A stretch of 64,000 nt of DNA from Burkholderiaceae bacterium (GCA_023266335.1 JAHFQJ010000003.1:62001-126000); one strand, 5' to 3'. Positions 41,308 to 52,095 are shown, counted from the stretch's first letter. Numbers and translations are program-made. The notes: a model not told the origin generated them from the sequence alone.

Positions 41308-42588
41308 ATGAAAATACTTGTTGTAGGGAATGGCGGAAGAGAACATGCAATTGCATGGAAATTAGCTCAGGCAGAGAATATTCAAAAAATTTACGTAGCT
41401 CCGGGGAATGGTGGCACAGCCACTGATAAAAGATTAGAAAATATTAATATTACAGATATTCAAGAACTGGCAAAATTTGCCGCAGATGAGCAGATTGCCT
41501 TCACAGTAGTAGGACCAGAAGCACCTCTAGCATCAGGAATTGTTGATGAATTTAGAAGTAAAAATCTTTTAATTTTCGGACCAACCAAAAAAGCTGCCCA
41601 ATTAGAATCATCAAAAGCTTTTGCAAAAATTTTTATGCAGAGACATAATATTCCAACAGCGTATTATGCAATTTTCAATAATAACCAAGATGCTAAAGAT
41701 TATATTTTAGAGAAGGGTGCTCCTATTGTAATTAAAGATGATGGATTAGCGGCAGGTAAAGGCGTAGTAGTTGCTATGACAATAACCGAAGCATTAGATG
41801 CAGTTGATTTAATGCTTGGAAATGATAGCAACAAAAATAACAGCAAACAAATTGTCATTGAGGAATATTTATCAGGTGAAGAAGCTAGCTTTATTGTTAT
41901 GGCTGATGGGAAAAATATTTTACCTTTAGCTACAAGTCAAGACCACAAACGCTTAAAAGATGGTGATTTAGGTTCAAATACTGGCGGTATGGGTGCATAT
42001 TCTCCAGCACCAGTTGTTACTCCAAAAGTACATGCCAGAATTATGCGTGAAATTATAGAGCCTGCTGTAAAAGGTATGGAAAAAGACGGCATACCTTATA
42101 CTGGTTTTTTATATGCAGGAGTAATGATAGACGAAAACGGAAATCCTAAAACATTAGAATTTAACTGTCGCATGGGCGACCCTGAAACACAGACAATTAT
42201 GGCACGCATGAAAAGCAATCTAGTTGATGTATTTAAAATGTCTTTTGAGCAAAAATTAAACTTGGTTAATATAGAATGGGACAGGAGATGTGCTTTGGGC
42301 ATAGTTTTAGCCTCGCATAATTATCCAAATACTCCAAGAATCGGGGATAAAATAAATGGAGTAAATTATACTTCTGAAAATTCAGAAGCACCTGTAGTAT
42401 TTCACGCAGGTACAAAATATAATGCTGAAAATAAAGAATTAACCACCTCCGGCGGTAGAATTTTATGTGTAGTTGCTTTAGGCGATGGGGTTAAGCAAGC
42501 TAAAAAGAATGCTTATGATGCAGTTAATAACATATCATTTGACGGCATGCAGTTCCGTACAGACATAGGATATAGGGCAATTAAATAA
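41308..42588 (+). CDS. purD: Phosphoribosylamine-glycine ligase
   Basis: MKILVVGNGGREHAIAWKLAQ; TVVGPEAPLASGIVDEF; DGLAAGKGVVVA; FNCRMGDPETQTIMARM. Confidence 0.97.
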   Translation: MKILVVGNGGREHAIAWKLAQAENIQKIYVAPGNGGTATDKRLENINITDIQELAKFAADEQIAFTVVGPEAPLASGIVDEFRSKNLLIFGPTKKAAQLESSKAFAKIFMQRHNIPTAYYAIFNNNQDAKDYILEKGAPIVIKDDGLAAGKGVVVAMTITEALDAVDLMLGNDSNKNNSKQIVIEEYLSGEEASFIVMADGKNILPLATSQDHKRLKDGDLGSNTGGMGAYSPAPVVTPKVHARIMREIIEPAVKGMEKDGIPYTGFLYAGVMIDENGNPKTLEFNCRMGDPETQTIMARMKSNLVDVFKMSFEQKLNLVNIEWDRRCALGIVLASHNYPNTPRIGDKINGVNYTSENSEAPVVFHAGTKYNAENKELTTSGGRILCVVALGDGVKQAKKNAYDAVNNISFDGMQFRTDIGYRAIK

Positions 42589-42720
42589 TATACTAAATAT
42601 ACTCCAAATCATCATAACATACTTAGTGAATTTGAATTCATACCATGCCTTTCCCTAATTTATCAGGGCAGGGCAAGGATAGCTTATTTTTCTATGATTT
42701 CTCTTATTCAACTAGCATTC

Positions 42721-43776
42721 TTATTTGTTTTTTTGTATTTTTATAAAAATATCTTGTATAAAATCATTAGGAATTAAAGCCTCTAAATTTAATACCCATA
42801 CTTCTTTATTTAAAGTATGAATTAAAGAATTTTTATTATATTTGACTAAATCTTTTTCGGTAATAATAATTATATTATACTCATGATAATTCTTATTAAT
42901 CTCTAATATATGCTTATTTGTAAGCTCTTGATGATCATTTAAATTAAAATAAATATTAGCATTTATATTAAACTCATCAAATAATTTTTTGATATTCTGC
43001 GGATGAGCAATACCGGCAGCAATTAATATATTTTGATTTTTAAAATCACTAATTGATTTAATTTCATTAGATTTCATATTATATAAATTTTTATTTACGC
43101 GCTTACTTTTAACGGCTTTACTTTGGCTGTTATGAATAATTTTATTAGAAATATTATCACCCGAATATAATGAATAATCCCATTTTCTAATATTTTCTCT
43201 AAGCGGACCTGATGGTAATAAGGTATTATTCCCTGTTTCAAAATTATTAAATACTACACACTCTATGTCTCTTTGCATTTTTAAATGCTGTAGACCATCA
43301 TCACTAATGATTACATCTAAATCTTGATATGTATTTAATAAAGTCTCTATTGCAAGCACTCTATTGCTGTGTACACAAATCGGCAAATGAGTTTTTTGAA
43401 ATATAAGTAACGGCTCATCACCAACTTGGTTTGCATTATGATTATTATTTATAATAATCGGATTTATAATTTTGGCTTTATAACCTCGGCTTATAATACC
43501 TACATTTAATTTTTTGTGTTTTAAAGCTAATGCAAGTGAAATTACCACAGGTGTTTTGCCAGATCCGCCTGATACAATATTTCCTATAACAATAACTGGT
43601 ATTCTGCATTTATATGATTTTATAAGCTTATGTTTATATAGGGCTATTCTTATTACTGTAAATACAAAATAAATGAAACTGAAAGGAAGTAATACACTAT
43701 ACAATAGTTTAAGAAATATTTTTTCTATTGTAGAGTTATCTTTATTCGGATACCATAATTTGTTAATGATGTTCAT
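42721..43776 (-). CDS. lpxK: Tetraacyldisaccharide 4'-kinase
   Basis: VIGNIVSGGSGKTPVVISLALALKHKKLNVGIISRGYKAK; GDEPLLIFQKTHLPICVHSNRV; ISDDGLQHLKMQRDIECVVF. Confidence 0.94.
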   Translation of the reverse strand: MNIINKLWYPNKDNSTIEKIFLKLLYSVLLPFSFIYFVFTVIRIALYKHKLIKSYKCRIPVIVIGNIVSGGSGKTPVVISLALALKHKKLNVGIISRGYKAKIINPIIINNNHNANQVGDEPLLIFQKTHLPICVHSNRVLAIETLLNTYQDLDVIISDDGLQHLKMQRDIECVVFNNFETGNNTLLPSGPLRENIRKWDYSLYSGDNISNKIIHNSQSKAVKSKRVNKNLYNMKSNEIKSISDFKNQNILIAAGIAHPQNIKKLFDEFNINANIYFNLNDHQELTNKHILEINKNYHEYNIIIITEKDLVKYNKNSLIHTLNKEVWVLNLEALIPNDFIQDIFIKIQKNK

Positions 43777-43940
43777 TTGTTTATAAGGGAGTTTTATGTC
43801 TTATTGTATTGTAATTATACATTTATCATTCAGTTAAAAAATAGTATAATTACTAGTCTATTAATTTATATTAAACACATATAATATATATAAATATTTT
43901 GCAATGAATTATCTCATCAACCCAACTACTCACTAAAAAT

Positions 43941-45752
43941 ATGCTAAATAAAAAAATGGCTAAATTAATATTTATAACATTTCTTAGTTTTATGCTTGCC
44001 GGATGCGGCGGAGGGGGCAGTAGTGAAGGCGGAGGTAATAATCAATCTCCGAATAATTCACAGCCTTCACAAAAAATCACGCTTATGGTTTATTTTGCTG
44101 CAGATAATAACCTAGGTCCATATGCCAAGCAAGATATTGAAGAATTAAGGCTTGCGGCAACAAATAGTAATATTAAAGTTATTTTTCAGACAGAATACCC
44201 TGAAAGTTCTCATACTATGAGGGGTGTGATTGAAAATAATAAAATAAATTATATTGATACAGGTTCTAATCTGAATATGGCAGATAAAAAAACCTTACAA
44301 GAATTTATAGCTTGGGGTAAAACTAATTATAAAGCAGATAAATATATTGTATCTTTATGGTCTCATGGATTAGGCTGGAGATTTAATGGAGTTAGCGGGG
44401 ATTTACATACAAAATTAGCTGCTGGAAGCGTAGTGAGTGAGGAAGTAACTAATATAGATGCTCCATTTCATGTAAAATTTAATGAAAATAAATTCATAAC
44501 TTCTTCAGATAATACTACAGCAATAAAAGGAGCAATTGCAGATGATACAAGCAATAGCTTTATGAGTATTGCTGATATTGGTGAAGCACTAAAATCTGCC
44601 GGCGGCGCTGATATATTGGTTTTTGATGCGTGTTTAATGCAGATGGCAGAAGTTGCATACTCTATAAAAGATGCAGCAAAAGTTATGATAGCCTCTGAAG
44701 ATAATGTTCCTGCAACAGGTTTTCAATATACAAATCTGATTAATTCAATAGCAAATTCTGCAGATTTAACTAATCAGAAAATTGGTGAAAAAATAGCTCA
44801 AACCTATATTGAAAGCTATCAAAATTCTAAAACAGCAGTGCAGGTATCAGTACTTGATTTAACCAAATTAACTGATTTACGTAATTCAGTTGCTAATTTC
44901 AGTGCATCTTTATATCCAATTGTTGATAGTGAAAAAGGTAATATTTCTCAGGCTAAACAGCAATCATCAGATTTTTATAATCAGGGACATATGGATTTAG
45001 CTGGTTTTATGCAGAATTATAAAAACATTACAAGCAATACAGGTATAAAATTAAAAATAGATGATGTTTTAAGCAAAGCCAGCAGCGTAGTTTTATATAA
45101 TAACATTTATATTCCTGCTAATACTACCTCATATAATCAAGGAGCAAAAGGGATTGGGCTGTATTTGCCGTCATCTGCTCAAATTAATCAAGATGCTAGT
45201 TTACTGGCACAATATCAAAATTTAGATTTTAATAAAAATATTACATCAGGAAGAGCTTGGTCTGATATTGTTCAAAGTTATTCAAATGCTACAGCTATTC
45301 CTAAGGTAGTAGGTAAATTTGATTATATTGCAAGATGGAGTGACCCGAATATTGATATAGATTTATTGATACAAGATCCGTCTAATTCGATTTTAACAGC
45401 ATTCAATTCAAGCAGCAGTATTGCAGGAAATGGTATTTTTACTCAAGATTCTATTTTATCAAATCAGCCTACTGAAAGTTATTTTGCAAATGAAATGATT
45501 ACATCAGGTCCATATGGGGTTTATTTATTTTACACAGGATGTAGCAATGGAAATAATCCTAGCACAGATGTAAATGTTTATTATAAAGACCGTACCCAGT
45601 CTCCGGCTGCAGAAATATTGGTAGGCAGTTATAATTTAAACTGTTCAAATAGAGTTGCAGCCAGTATGTCTTTAAATAACCGTGCTGAATTGAAAACTGT
45701 GGGTAATGGTTATTATACTAATTTCAGATTTGTGCAGGAAATTAATAGATAA
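43941..45752 (+). CDS. Lipoprotein with clostripain-like C11 cysteine peptidase domain
   Basis: Lipobox LAGC; KITLMVYFAADNNLGPYAKQDIEEL; IVSLWSHGLGWRF (His) and DILVFDACLMQMAEVAYSIKDAAKVMIASEDNVPATGF (Cys) motifs. Confidence 0.85.
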   Translation: MLNKKMAKLIFITFLSFMLAGCGGGGSSEGGGNNQSPNNSQPSQKITLMVYFAADNNLGPYAKQDIEELRLAATNSNIKVIFQTEYPESSHTMRGVIENNKINYIDTGSNLNMADKKTLQEFIAWGKTNYKADKYIVSLWSHGLGWRFNGVSGDLHTKLAAGSVVSEEVTNIDAPFHVKFNENKFITSSDNTTAIKGAIADDTSNSFMSIADIGEALKSAGGADILVFDACLMQMAEVAYSIKDAAKVMIASEDNVPATGFQYTNLINSIANSADLTNQKIGEKIAQTYIESYQNSKTAVQVSVLDLTKLTDLRNSVANFSASLYPIVDSEKGNISQAKQQSSDFYNQGHMDLAGFMQNYKNITSNTGIKLKIDDVLSKASSVVLYNNIYIPANTTSYNQGAKGIGLYLPSSAQINQDASLLAQYQNLDFNKNITSGRAWSDIVQSYSNATAIPKVVGKFDYIARWSDPNIDIDLLIQDPSNSILTAFNSSSSIAGNGIFTQDSILSNQPTESYFANEMITSGPYGVYLFYTGCSNGNNPSTDVNVYYKDRTQSPAAEILVGSYNLNCSNRVAASMSLNNRAELKTVGNGYYTNFRFVQEINR

Positions 45753-45765
45753 AAGGCACGCAAAA

Positions 45766-45832
45766 CTTCATTCCTACACAGGCGAGAATCTTGTAAAACA
45801 GCACCCTGGATACCTGCCTTCGCAGGCATGAC
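45766..45832 (-). repeat. Short palindromic REP-like element of the widespread 'VMPAKAGIQ' type
   Basis: GTCATGCCTGCGAAGGCAGGTATCCAGGGTGC...GATTCTCGCCTGTGTAGGAATGAAG on the minus strand; antisense ORF encodes the tell-tale VMPAKAGIQ. Confidence 0.8.
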
Positions 45833-45945
45833 TCCATGGCAAAAAAAATCACAAAAATAAAGATTTTTATTTACGAGACTCAAAATTATAAAATGCCTCC
45901 CTGTAGTTAATACTCTAAAAAAATATAAATATAAGGCAAACATTT

Positions 45946-47331
45946 ATGCGCACTGAATCAGATTCAATGGGTTCTATTGATGTTCCGTCAGATAAATATT
46001 GGGGCGCTCAGACAGAACGTTCAATTAAAAATTTCCCGATTGGAGTATCACGCTTTAAATGGCAGTATCCAATTATAAAGGCAATTGGTATATTAAAAAA
46101 ATCAGCAGCTTTGTCAAATTATAAATTGGGGCAGTTATCACAAGAAATCTCTACTGCTATAATAAAAGCAGCTGATGAAGTTATTTCAGGAAGTTTGAAT
46201 GCAAATTTTCCATTAGTTGTATTCCAAACCGGTTCTGGTACTCAATCAAATATGAATGCTAATGAAGTAATATCAAATCGGGCAATTGAGGTAATGGGCG
46301 GAGTAATCGGCAGTAAAAATCCGGTTCATCCTAACGATCATGTTAATTTAGGACAATCGTCAAACGATACATTTCCAACTGCAATGTATATTGCTGTAGT
46401 GATGGAATTATTTGAGACATTATTTCCAAGTATTGAAAGTTTACGTAATACATTATTTTATAAATCACAAAAATTTTGTGATATAGTAAAAGTAGGGCGT
46501 ACTCATTTACAAGATGCAACTCCAATTACATTAGGGCAAGAGATTAGCAGCTGGGTCGCGCAAATTGATTATGCTTTATATGCACTTAGAACTAATATGG
46601 AAGGCTTGTATGACTTAGCAATTGGGGGAACTGCTGTAGGTACCGGATTAAATGCACATCCATTATTCGGAGAAGAATGTGCTAAAAATATAGCAGAAAT
46701 TACAGGTCGCCCATTTAAATCATCGCAAAATAAATTCTTTTCTTTAGCCGCACACGATGCACTTGTAAATACATCTGCAGCAATTAGAACATTGGCTATG
46801 GCTTTACTTAAAATTGCTAATGATGTGCGCTGGCTTGCAAGCGGTCCTAGATGTGGCATTGGAGAAATTACTATCCCAGAAAATGAACCAGGCTCTTCAA
46901 TTATGCCGGGTAAAGTTAATCCAACTCAATGCGAAGCATTAACTATGGTATGTGTGCAAGTGTTTGGAAACGATGCAGCGGTGGCATTTGCCGGAAGTCA
47001 AGGAAATTTTCAGTTAAATGTGTATAAACCCGTCATGGTGCATAATGTACTGGAAAGCATTGAATTATTAGCAAATGCATGTAGTTCATTTAATGATAAT
47101 TGTGCAATTGGAATAGAGCCGAATTTACAGCAAATAAAAACTAATCTTGAAAAGAATTTAATGCTTGTTACTGCTCTAAACCGCTATATTGGCTATGATA
47201 ATGCCGCACTAATTGCTAAAACAGCTCATCATCAAGGTACAACATTACGTCAAACTGCAATTGAACTTGGACTTATTTCAGAACAAGATTTTGACAAATA
47301 TATTATACCTTTAGATATGACACATTCTTAA
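45946..47331 (+). CDS. fumC: Fumarate hydratase class II
   Basis: [83 protein letters not shown]. Confidence 0.97.
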   Translation: MRTESDSMGSIDVPSDKYWGAQTERSIKNFPIGVSRFKWQYPIIKAIGILKKSAALSNYKLGQLSQEISTAIIKAADEVISGSLNANFPLVVFQTGSGTQSNMNANEVISNRAIEVMGGVIGSKNPVHPNDHVNLGQSSNDTFPTAMYIAVVMELFETLFPSIESLRNTLFYKSQKFCDIVKVGRTHLQDATPITLGQEISSWVAQIDYALYALRTNMEGLYDLAIGGTAVGTGLNAHPLFGEECAKNIAEITGRPFKSSQNKFFSLAAHDALVNTSAAIRTLAMALLKIANDVRWLASGPRCGIGEITIPENEPGSSIMPGKVNPTQCEALTMVCVQVFGNDAAVAFAGSQGNFQLNVYKPVMVHNVLESIELLANACSSFNDNCAIGIEPNLQQIKTNLEKNLMLVTALNRYIGYDNAALIAKTAHHQGTTLRQTAIELGLISEQDFDKYIIPLDMTHS

Positions 47332-47342
47332 TTAATATAGAC

Positions 47343-47669
47343 TTAGAGGTTATGCAAATAATAAGTTAGATAAATTTTTGCATAAAAAATAATATGTAAG
47401 TTATTAATAAAACTATCAATAGATTTAACATAATATTTACCTTTTCTAATTAAATTAGAACAGTAATGTCTCAATTGTGGATTAAAACTTTCTATCAAAT
47501 TTGTTTCTTTACCTTTATTAACTATAAATTTGTGTATCTCATATATTGTCATTATTACTCTCGCATTCTTTACATTTCCCATACTGGAGCATATTATTTG
47601 CACAATCACTATAAAACGGTATATTTGACTACAGCTTGTATATAAGATAAAATCATAAATGATACTCAT
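47343..47669 (-). pseudogene. Degraded IS1-family transposase C-terminal fragment
   Basis: FIVNKGKETNLIESFNPQLRHYCSNLIRKGKYYVKSIDSF resembles the IS1 InsB C-terminus (IERHN..LR..L.RL.RK...FSKS); no complete ORF or terminal repeats recognised. Confidence 0.55.
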
Positions 47670-47694
47670 TTAGGTATTTCTTCCAAAAACATCT

Positions 47695-48591
47695 ATGCAT
47701 AATCTTGATTTATCACAAAAAATAAAGCTCATTCAAATTAGCGGGGACGATAGTGAAATTTTTTTAAATTCACAGCTAACACAAGATATAAAAACTTTAA
47801 ATACAGAACGGGCGTGTTTATTTGCTTATTGTTCTCCAAAGGGCAGAATGTTGGCAAACGGGGTAATTTACAAGAAAAATCAAAATTACTATATGCTCGT
47901 TGAGGCAAGTATTATTGGGGTTTTTGTAAAAAAAATATCTATGTATATTTTAAGAAGTAAAGTAAAAATAAATATTGTTGATAATTCTGCATATTCTCTA
48001 TCTTATAAAAAAATTGAAAATTTACCATCAGAGCATGCATTTTTAAGCTCTATAGAGAAAGAAAATACTTATTATATTAGCTGGTTTGAAAATAAACACA
48101 TAGTTATAAATTATCATGATAATATTAATATAGAAAATAATAATTTAGATAATTTATACTTGGATCTAGATGAATTTACGCATGACAGCATCCAACATGG
48201 ATTATTTTTTATCAATAGCCAAAATACTGAAACATACGTTCCGCAAATGCTTAATTTTGAAAAATTAGGCGGAGTTAGTTTTAAAAAAGGCTGTTATCCG
48301 GGGCAGGAAATTGTTGCACGTTCTCAATATTTAGGCAAAATAAAAAAAACAAGTATTTACGCTAGCCTAGAATTAGAAGGTAGTAATATTGATATTTCTA
48401 ATTTACCCATAGAAATTAATTCTGATAATAAACAAAATAATTTAGAACAGCCTCAAATTATTGAGTTGGTTACTTTTCAAAACAAACTGCATTTACTTTT
48501 ATGCATCCGTGCTGAATATCTTTTGCTGGATAATTTAACTTTAACTATTTTAGCTAAAAATTTAGAATATAAATTATATTTTAAAGATTAA
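47695..48591 (+). CDS. ygfZ: Folate-binding protein YgfZ
   Basis: FLNSQLTQDIKTLNTERACLFAYCSPKGRMLANGVIYK; FVPQMLNFEKLGGVSFKKGCYPGQEIVARSQYLGKIKK is the YgfZ KGCYPGQE motif. Confidence 0.95.
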   Translation: MHNLDLSQKIKLIQISGDDSEIFLNSQLTQDIKTLNTERACLFAYCSPKGRMLANGVIYKKNQNYYMLVEASIIGVFVKKISMYILRSKVKINIVDNSAYSLSYKKIENLPSEHAFLSSIEKENTYYISWFENKHIVINYHDNINIENNNLDNLYLDLDEFTHDSIQHGLFFINSQNTETYVPQMLNFEKLGGVSFKKGCYPGQEIVARSQYLGKIKKTSIYASLELEGSNIDISNLPIEINSDNKQNNLEQPQIIELVTFQNKLHLLLCIRAEYLLLDNLTLTILAKNLEYKLYFKD

Positions 48592-48620
48592 ATAAAATTG
48601 ATATAAATCAAATAATTAAT

Positions 48621-49331
48621 ATGTTTCAATTATTTAATAATACTGGGCAGCCAGCTTCAGCTGCATTAATTAAAATGTGTGGGTTTACACGTGTGCAAGA
48701 TATAGAATGTGCAATTGAAAATAATGTTAATGCCGTTGGTTTTGTTTTTTATCCGAAAAGTCAAAGATATATTGACTTAGAGCAGGCAAAAATTCTGACT
48801 CAAAATGTACCTGAAAATATTCAAGTTACTGGTTTATTTGTAAATGCAAATACAGAAACTATAGCAAATATATGTGAAAAAATAAGAATAGATTTATTGC
48901 AGTTTCACGGGGATTTAAATATTGAAACCCCAGAATGGTGCAGAGAATGTGCTGGATTAGTAAATAAACATTATATTAAAGCCGTTGGTATTCATAATAA
49001 TTCAAGTACTGATTTTATTAGCACAACTTATGATAAATATATGGGCAATAATGCACAAGGAATATTGCTTGATACCAAAACTTCCGGTTATGGCGGCAGC
49101 GGAGTAAGTTTTAATTGGGATATTATTCCTAAATATTTACTAGCTGATAATAAATCACGGATTATTTTAAGCGGCGGTATTAATCTTAACAATTTGCTTC
49201 AAGCATTAGCCTTACAGCCTTACGCGGTTGATTTAAGCAGTGCAGTTGAAAACGGCATTAATGGTATTAAAGATACAGATAAAATTAAGCAAATTATGCA
49301 TCTAATAAAGTCTCAAAATAATAATGAATAA
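48621..49331 (+). CDS. trpF: Phosphoribosylanthranilate isomerase
   Basis: IKMCGFTRVQDIECAIENNVNAVGFVFYPKSQRYI; LLQFHGD; LDTKTSGYGGSGVSFNW; ILSGGINLNN. Confidence 0.95.
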   Translation: MFQLFNNTGQPASAALIKMCGFTRVQDIECAIENNVNAVGFVFYPKSQRYIDLEQAKILTQNVPENIQVTGLFVNANTETIANICEKIRIDLLQFHGDLNIETPEWCRECAGLVNKHYIKAVGIHNNSSTDFISTTYDKYMGNNAQGILLDTKTSGYGGSGVSFNWDIIPKYLLADNKSRIILSGGINLNNLLQALALQPYAVDLSSAVENGINGIKDTDKIKQIMHLIKSQNNNE

Positions 49332-50910
49332 TATTGATAAAATAAATGTATATACTGCAAAAATTTTATCCAGCTTAATTTTAGTATTATTTATTTTTAT
49401 AATATGCCTGCCAATTATATATTTAATTAGTGAAAGTTTTTCAGCAAAATTAGATACATGGCATCATTTATGGCAATATGTAATGAAAGAGTATATTACT
49501 ACTTCATTGATATTAGTTACAGAATCAGTGATAATCTGCAGTATTATCGGTGTTTACGGAGCTTGGTTTACAAGCCAGTATAACTTTAGGCATCATGCTC
49601 TTTGTCATTGGTTATTAATCGTGCCTTTAGCTATACCTAGCTATATTTTGGCATATTCTTACACAGACTTATTACAATTTTCCGGTACTTTTCAAACATT
49701 TATGCGCTCTATATTTCCTAATTTTAGATTACCGGATGTGCGGAGTTTACCTTTTGCAGTATTTATATTCAGCATAAATTTATATCCTTACGTTTATTTA
49801 ATTTGTTATTCTGCATTTAGTTTATGCAATAAGCATATTTTTGAAGTTGGAAAAATGCTGGGCGAAAAAAATATTTTTTATCGAATTGCCTTACCTTTAA
49901 TCCGCCCAAGTTTAGTTGCTTCATTATCTTTAGTATCAATGGAAATATTATCTGATTACGGCACTGTAAGTTACTTTGGGTTACAAACTTTTTCATTAGG
50001 CATCTACCGTTCATGGCTAAATTTTGATGATAAAGCTAATGCTATGCTTCTTTCTGCTATTTTACTGGCTGTAATTGCATTATTATTATTTATTGAATAT
50101 AGAGCCAGAAAAAAACAAAAATTTTATAGCTCAAGATTACATAAAAACATAGACAAAGAATATATATGTTTAAAAAAATCATATAAAATTTGGACATTAG
50201 CAATTTTATTATTTAGTTTAGCACTGATTATTCCAATCTGTACTATGATGCATTTATTTTTACAAGACATGATTATCAATTATAATTGGCATCAATATTT
50301 AACATGGTTAAAAAATACGTTAATAGTTGCAGGAATTGCTAGTTTTTTGACTGTATTTATATCTTTTATATTTAACATCATGTTTAAAAATAGTAATATT
50401 TTAAATATGGGAGCATTTGGATATGCTATACCAGGTACAATTTTAGCTATTAGTATTTTAGGAGTTATAAGTTTTTTTTCTAAAAATGTTGTAGATATTA
50501 ATAGTTATCTTAGTGCCAGCATTTGGATGTTAATTTATGCATATTTTATTAGATTTTTCGCTATAGCACATAAAGGCATATCAACTAATTATCAACAGTT
50601 ATCGCCAAATTTAGGTGATGCAGCACAGCTTTTAGGCTCAAATAAACTGCAAGTTATAATAAGAGTATATTTACCTTTGCTTAAACAAAGTTTATTCAGC
50701 AGTTTTCTATTAGTTGGCATTGATGCAGTTAAAGAATTACCCTGTACTATGTTACTAAGACCGTTTAATTTTGATACCTTGGCAGTAATCAGCAATCAAT
50801 TAGCAAGTGATGAAAGAATTGCAGAACTATCATTACCAGCTTTAACTATGATTACATTAAGTTTAATCCCCATGTTTGTTTTTTATAAAAAATCAAATTT
50901 AACCACATAA
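49324..50910 (+). CDS. fbpB: Fe(3+)-type ABC transporter permease (FbpB-like)
   Basis: 528 aa, about 12 TM, duplicated permease domain: EVGKMLGEKNIFYRIALPLIRPSLVASLSLVSMEILSDYGTVSYFG; DAAQLLGSNKLQVIIRVYLPLLKQSLFSSFLLVGIDAVKELPCTMLLRPFNFDTLA. Confidence 0.92.
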   Translation: MNNIDKINVYTAKILSSLILVLFIFIICLPIIYLISESFSAKLDTWHHLWQYVMKEYITTSLILVTESVIICSIIGVYGAWFTSQYNFRHHALCHWLLIVPLAIPSYILAYSYTDLLQFSGTFQTFMRSIFPNFRLPDVRSLPFAVFIFSINLYPYVYLICYSAFSLCNKHIFEVGKMLGEKNIFYRIALPLIRPSLVASLSLVSMEILSDYGTVSYFGLQTFSLGIYRSWLNFDDKANAMLLSAILLAVIALLLFIEYRARKKQKFYSSRLHKNIDKEYICLKKSYKIWTLAILLFSLALIIPICTMMHLFLQDMIINYNWHQYLTWLKNTLIVAGIASFLTVFISFIFNIMFKNSNILNMGAFGYAIPGTILAISILGVISFFSKNVVDINSYLSASIWMLIYAYFIRFFAIAHKGISTNYQQLSPNLGDAAQLLGSNKLQVIIRVYLPLLKQSLFSSFLLVGIDAVKELPCTMLLRPFNFDTLAVISNQLASDERIAELSLPALTMITLSLIPMFVFYKKSNLTT

Positions 50911-50913
50911 TTT

Positions 50914-51897
50914 ATGACACAAAATACAGAATTTACCAGCGTTAGTTATTATACTATAGATGAAAAAAATGAAAATCAACGCATCGATAATTTTTTAATC
51001 TCAAAATTAAAAAATATACCTAAATCCCACATATACAAAATTATCCGTAATCATGAAGTAAGAGTAAATAAAAAACGTGTGGATAATACATATAAACTAA
51101 ATCTTGATGATATTGTCAGAGTTCCGCCAATTAATAATATTTATATTAAATCTGAAGAAATTATAACTGCTAAACTCAAAACAGAATTAGAAATTTTATA
51201 TGAAGATGAGGCCATATTAGCTATTAATAAACCAGCTGGCATGGCTGTACATGGCGGTTCAGGTGTTTCATTCGGAATAATAGAATATTTAAGACAAAAT
51301 ACTAATTACAAATTTTTAGAGCTTGTACACCGTTTAGATAAAGAAACTTCCGGAGTTTTACTATTAGCTAAAAAACGTAGTGCATTGGTTGGAATCCACG
51401 AGCAAATTAGAAATGGTAAATGTACTAAAAAATATCATGCGGTTGTCAGCGGAAATTGGCAAAATCCAAAACAGCATTTGCGTTTTCCTTTAAAAAAAAT
51501 TGTGATGAATAATGGTGAAAGAAAAGTATTTGTTGATGAAAATGAAGGGCAAGAATCGCATACAATTATTTATTTATCAGCACGTGGGCAAATTGGTGGA
51601 CATATTTGCAGCTTTGTAGAAGCAGAGCTTAAAACAGGCAGAACTCATCAAATACGTGTGCATTTATCACATAGCGGTTATCCAATTTTAGGCGATGAAA
51701 AATACGGAAACTTTGCTTTAAATAAACAATTAGAAAAGCAGCTTAATTCAGCAGATAAAAATAAAATTAACGATATTAATTTTAAATATAGAATGTATTT
51801 ACATGCTCATTTATTTGGGTTTATTCACCCGATTAATGGTAATTATACAGAAATCCAAGCAAAAACCCCTTGGGATTATGAAAGAAAGGATATTTAA
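50914..51897 (+). CDS. rluC: 23S rRNA pseudouridine synthase RluC-like (S4 + RluA domains)
   Basis: QRIDNFLISKLKNIPKSHIYKIIRNHEVRVNKKRV (S4); LAINKPAGMAVHGGSG; LVHRLDKETSGVLLLAKK; KTGRTHQIRVHLSHSGYPILGDEKYG. Confidence 0.95.
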   Translation: MTQNTEFTSVSYYTIDEKNENQRIDNFLISKLKNIPKSHIYKIIRNHEVRVNKKRVDNTYKLNLDDIVRVPPINNIYIKSEEIITAKLKTELEILYEDEAILAINKPAGMAVHGGSGVSFGIIEYLRQNTNYKFLELVHRLDKETSGVLLLAKKRSALVGIHEQIRNGKCTKKYHAVVSGNWQNPKQHLRFPLKKIVMNNGERKVFVDENEGQESHTIIYLSARGQIGGHICSFVEAELKTGRTHQIRVHLSHSGYPILGDEKYGNFALNKQLEKQLNSADKNKINDINFKYRMYLHAHLFGFIHPINGNYTEIQAKTPWDYERKDI

Positions 51898-51910
51898 AAT
51901 ATACTTACTG

Positions 51911-51955
51911 CACTTGAATTTATATCTGCATTGTTGTTAAAATCACTTCTAGCAT
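51911..51955 (-). repeat. Family-2 dispersed repeat copy
   Basis: CACTTGAATTTATATCTGCATTGTTGTTAAAATCACTTCTAGCA. Confidence 0.65.
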
Positions 51956-52046
51956 TAATTATTAAAATTAATAAAAAGCTAAATTCAGTTTTAAAGGGAA
52001 CGGGTGTTGAATATTATATTTAAATTATAGTATACTTAACGGCGTT

Positions 52047-52095
52047 AGAGCTTTGTTATATGCTCACCGCACTTGAATTTACATAAGTTTTATAT
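52047..52095 (-). repeat. Family-2 dispersed repeat partial copy
   Basis: GAGCTTTGTTATATGCTCACCGCACTTGAATTTACATAAG matches the reverse complement of the GTGTGGCGAGCATAT end of copy 1648..1705. Confidence 0.55.

Noticed and set aside
45713-45943. 76-aa ORF with VMPAKAGIQ
   Set aside because: Known translation artefact of a palindromic repeat, not a gene.
46569-46859. 96-aa minus ORF inside fumC
   Set aside because: Antisense to fumC; shadow ORF.
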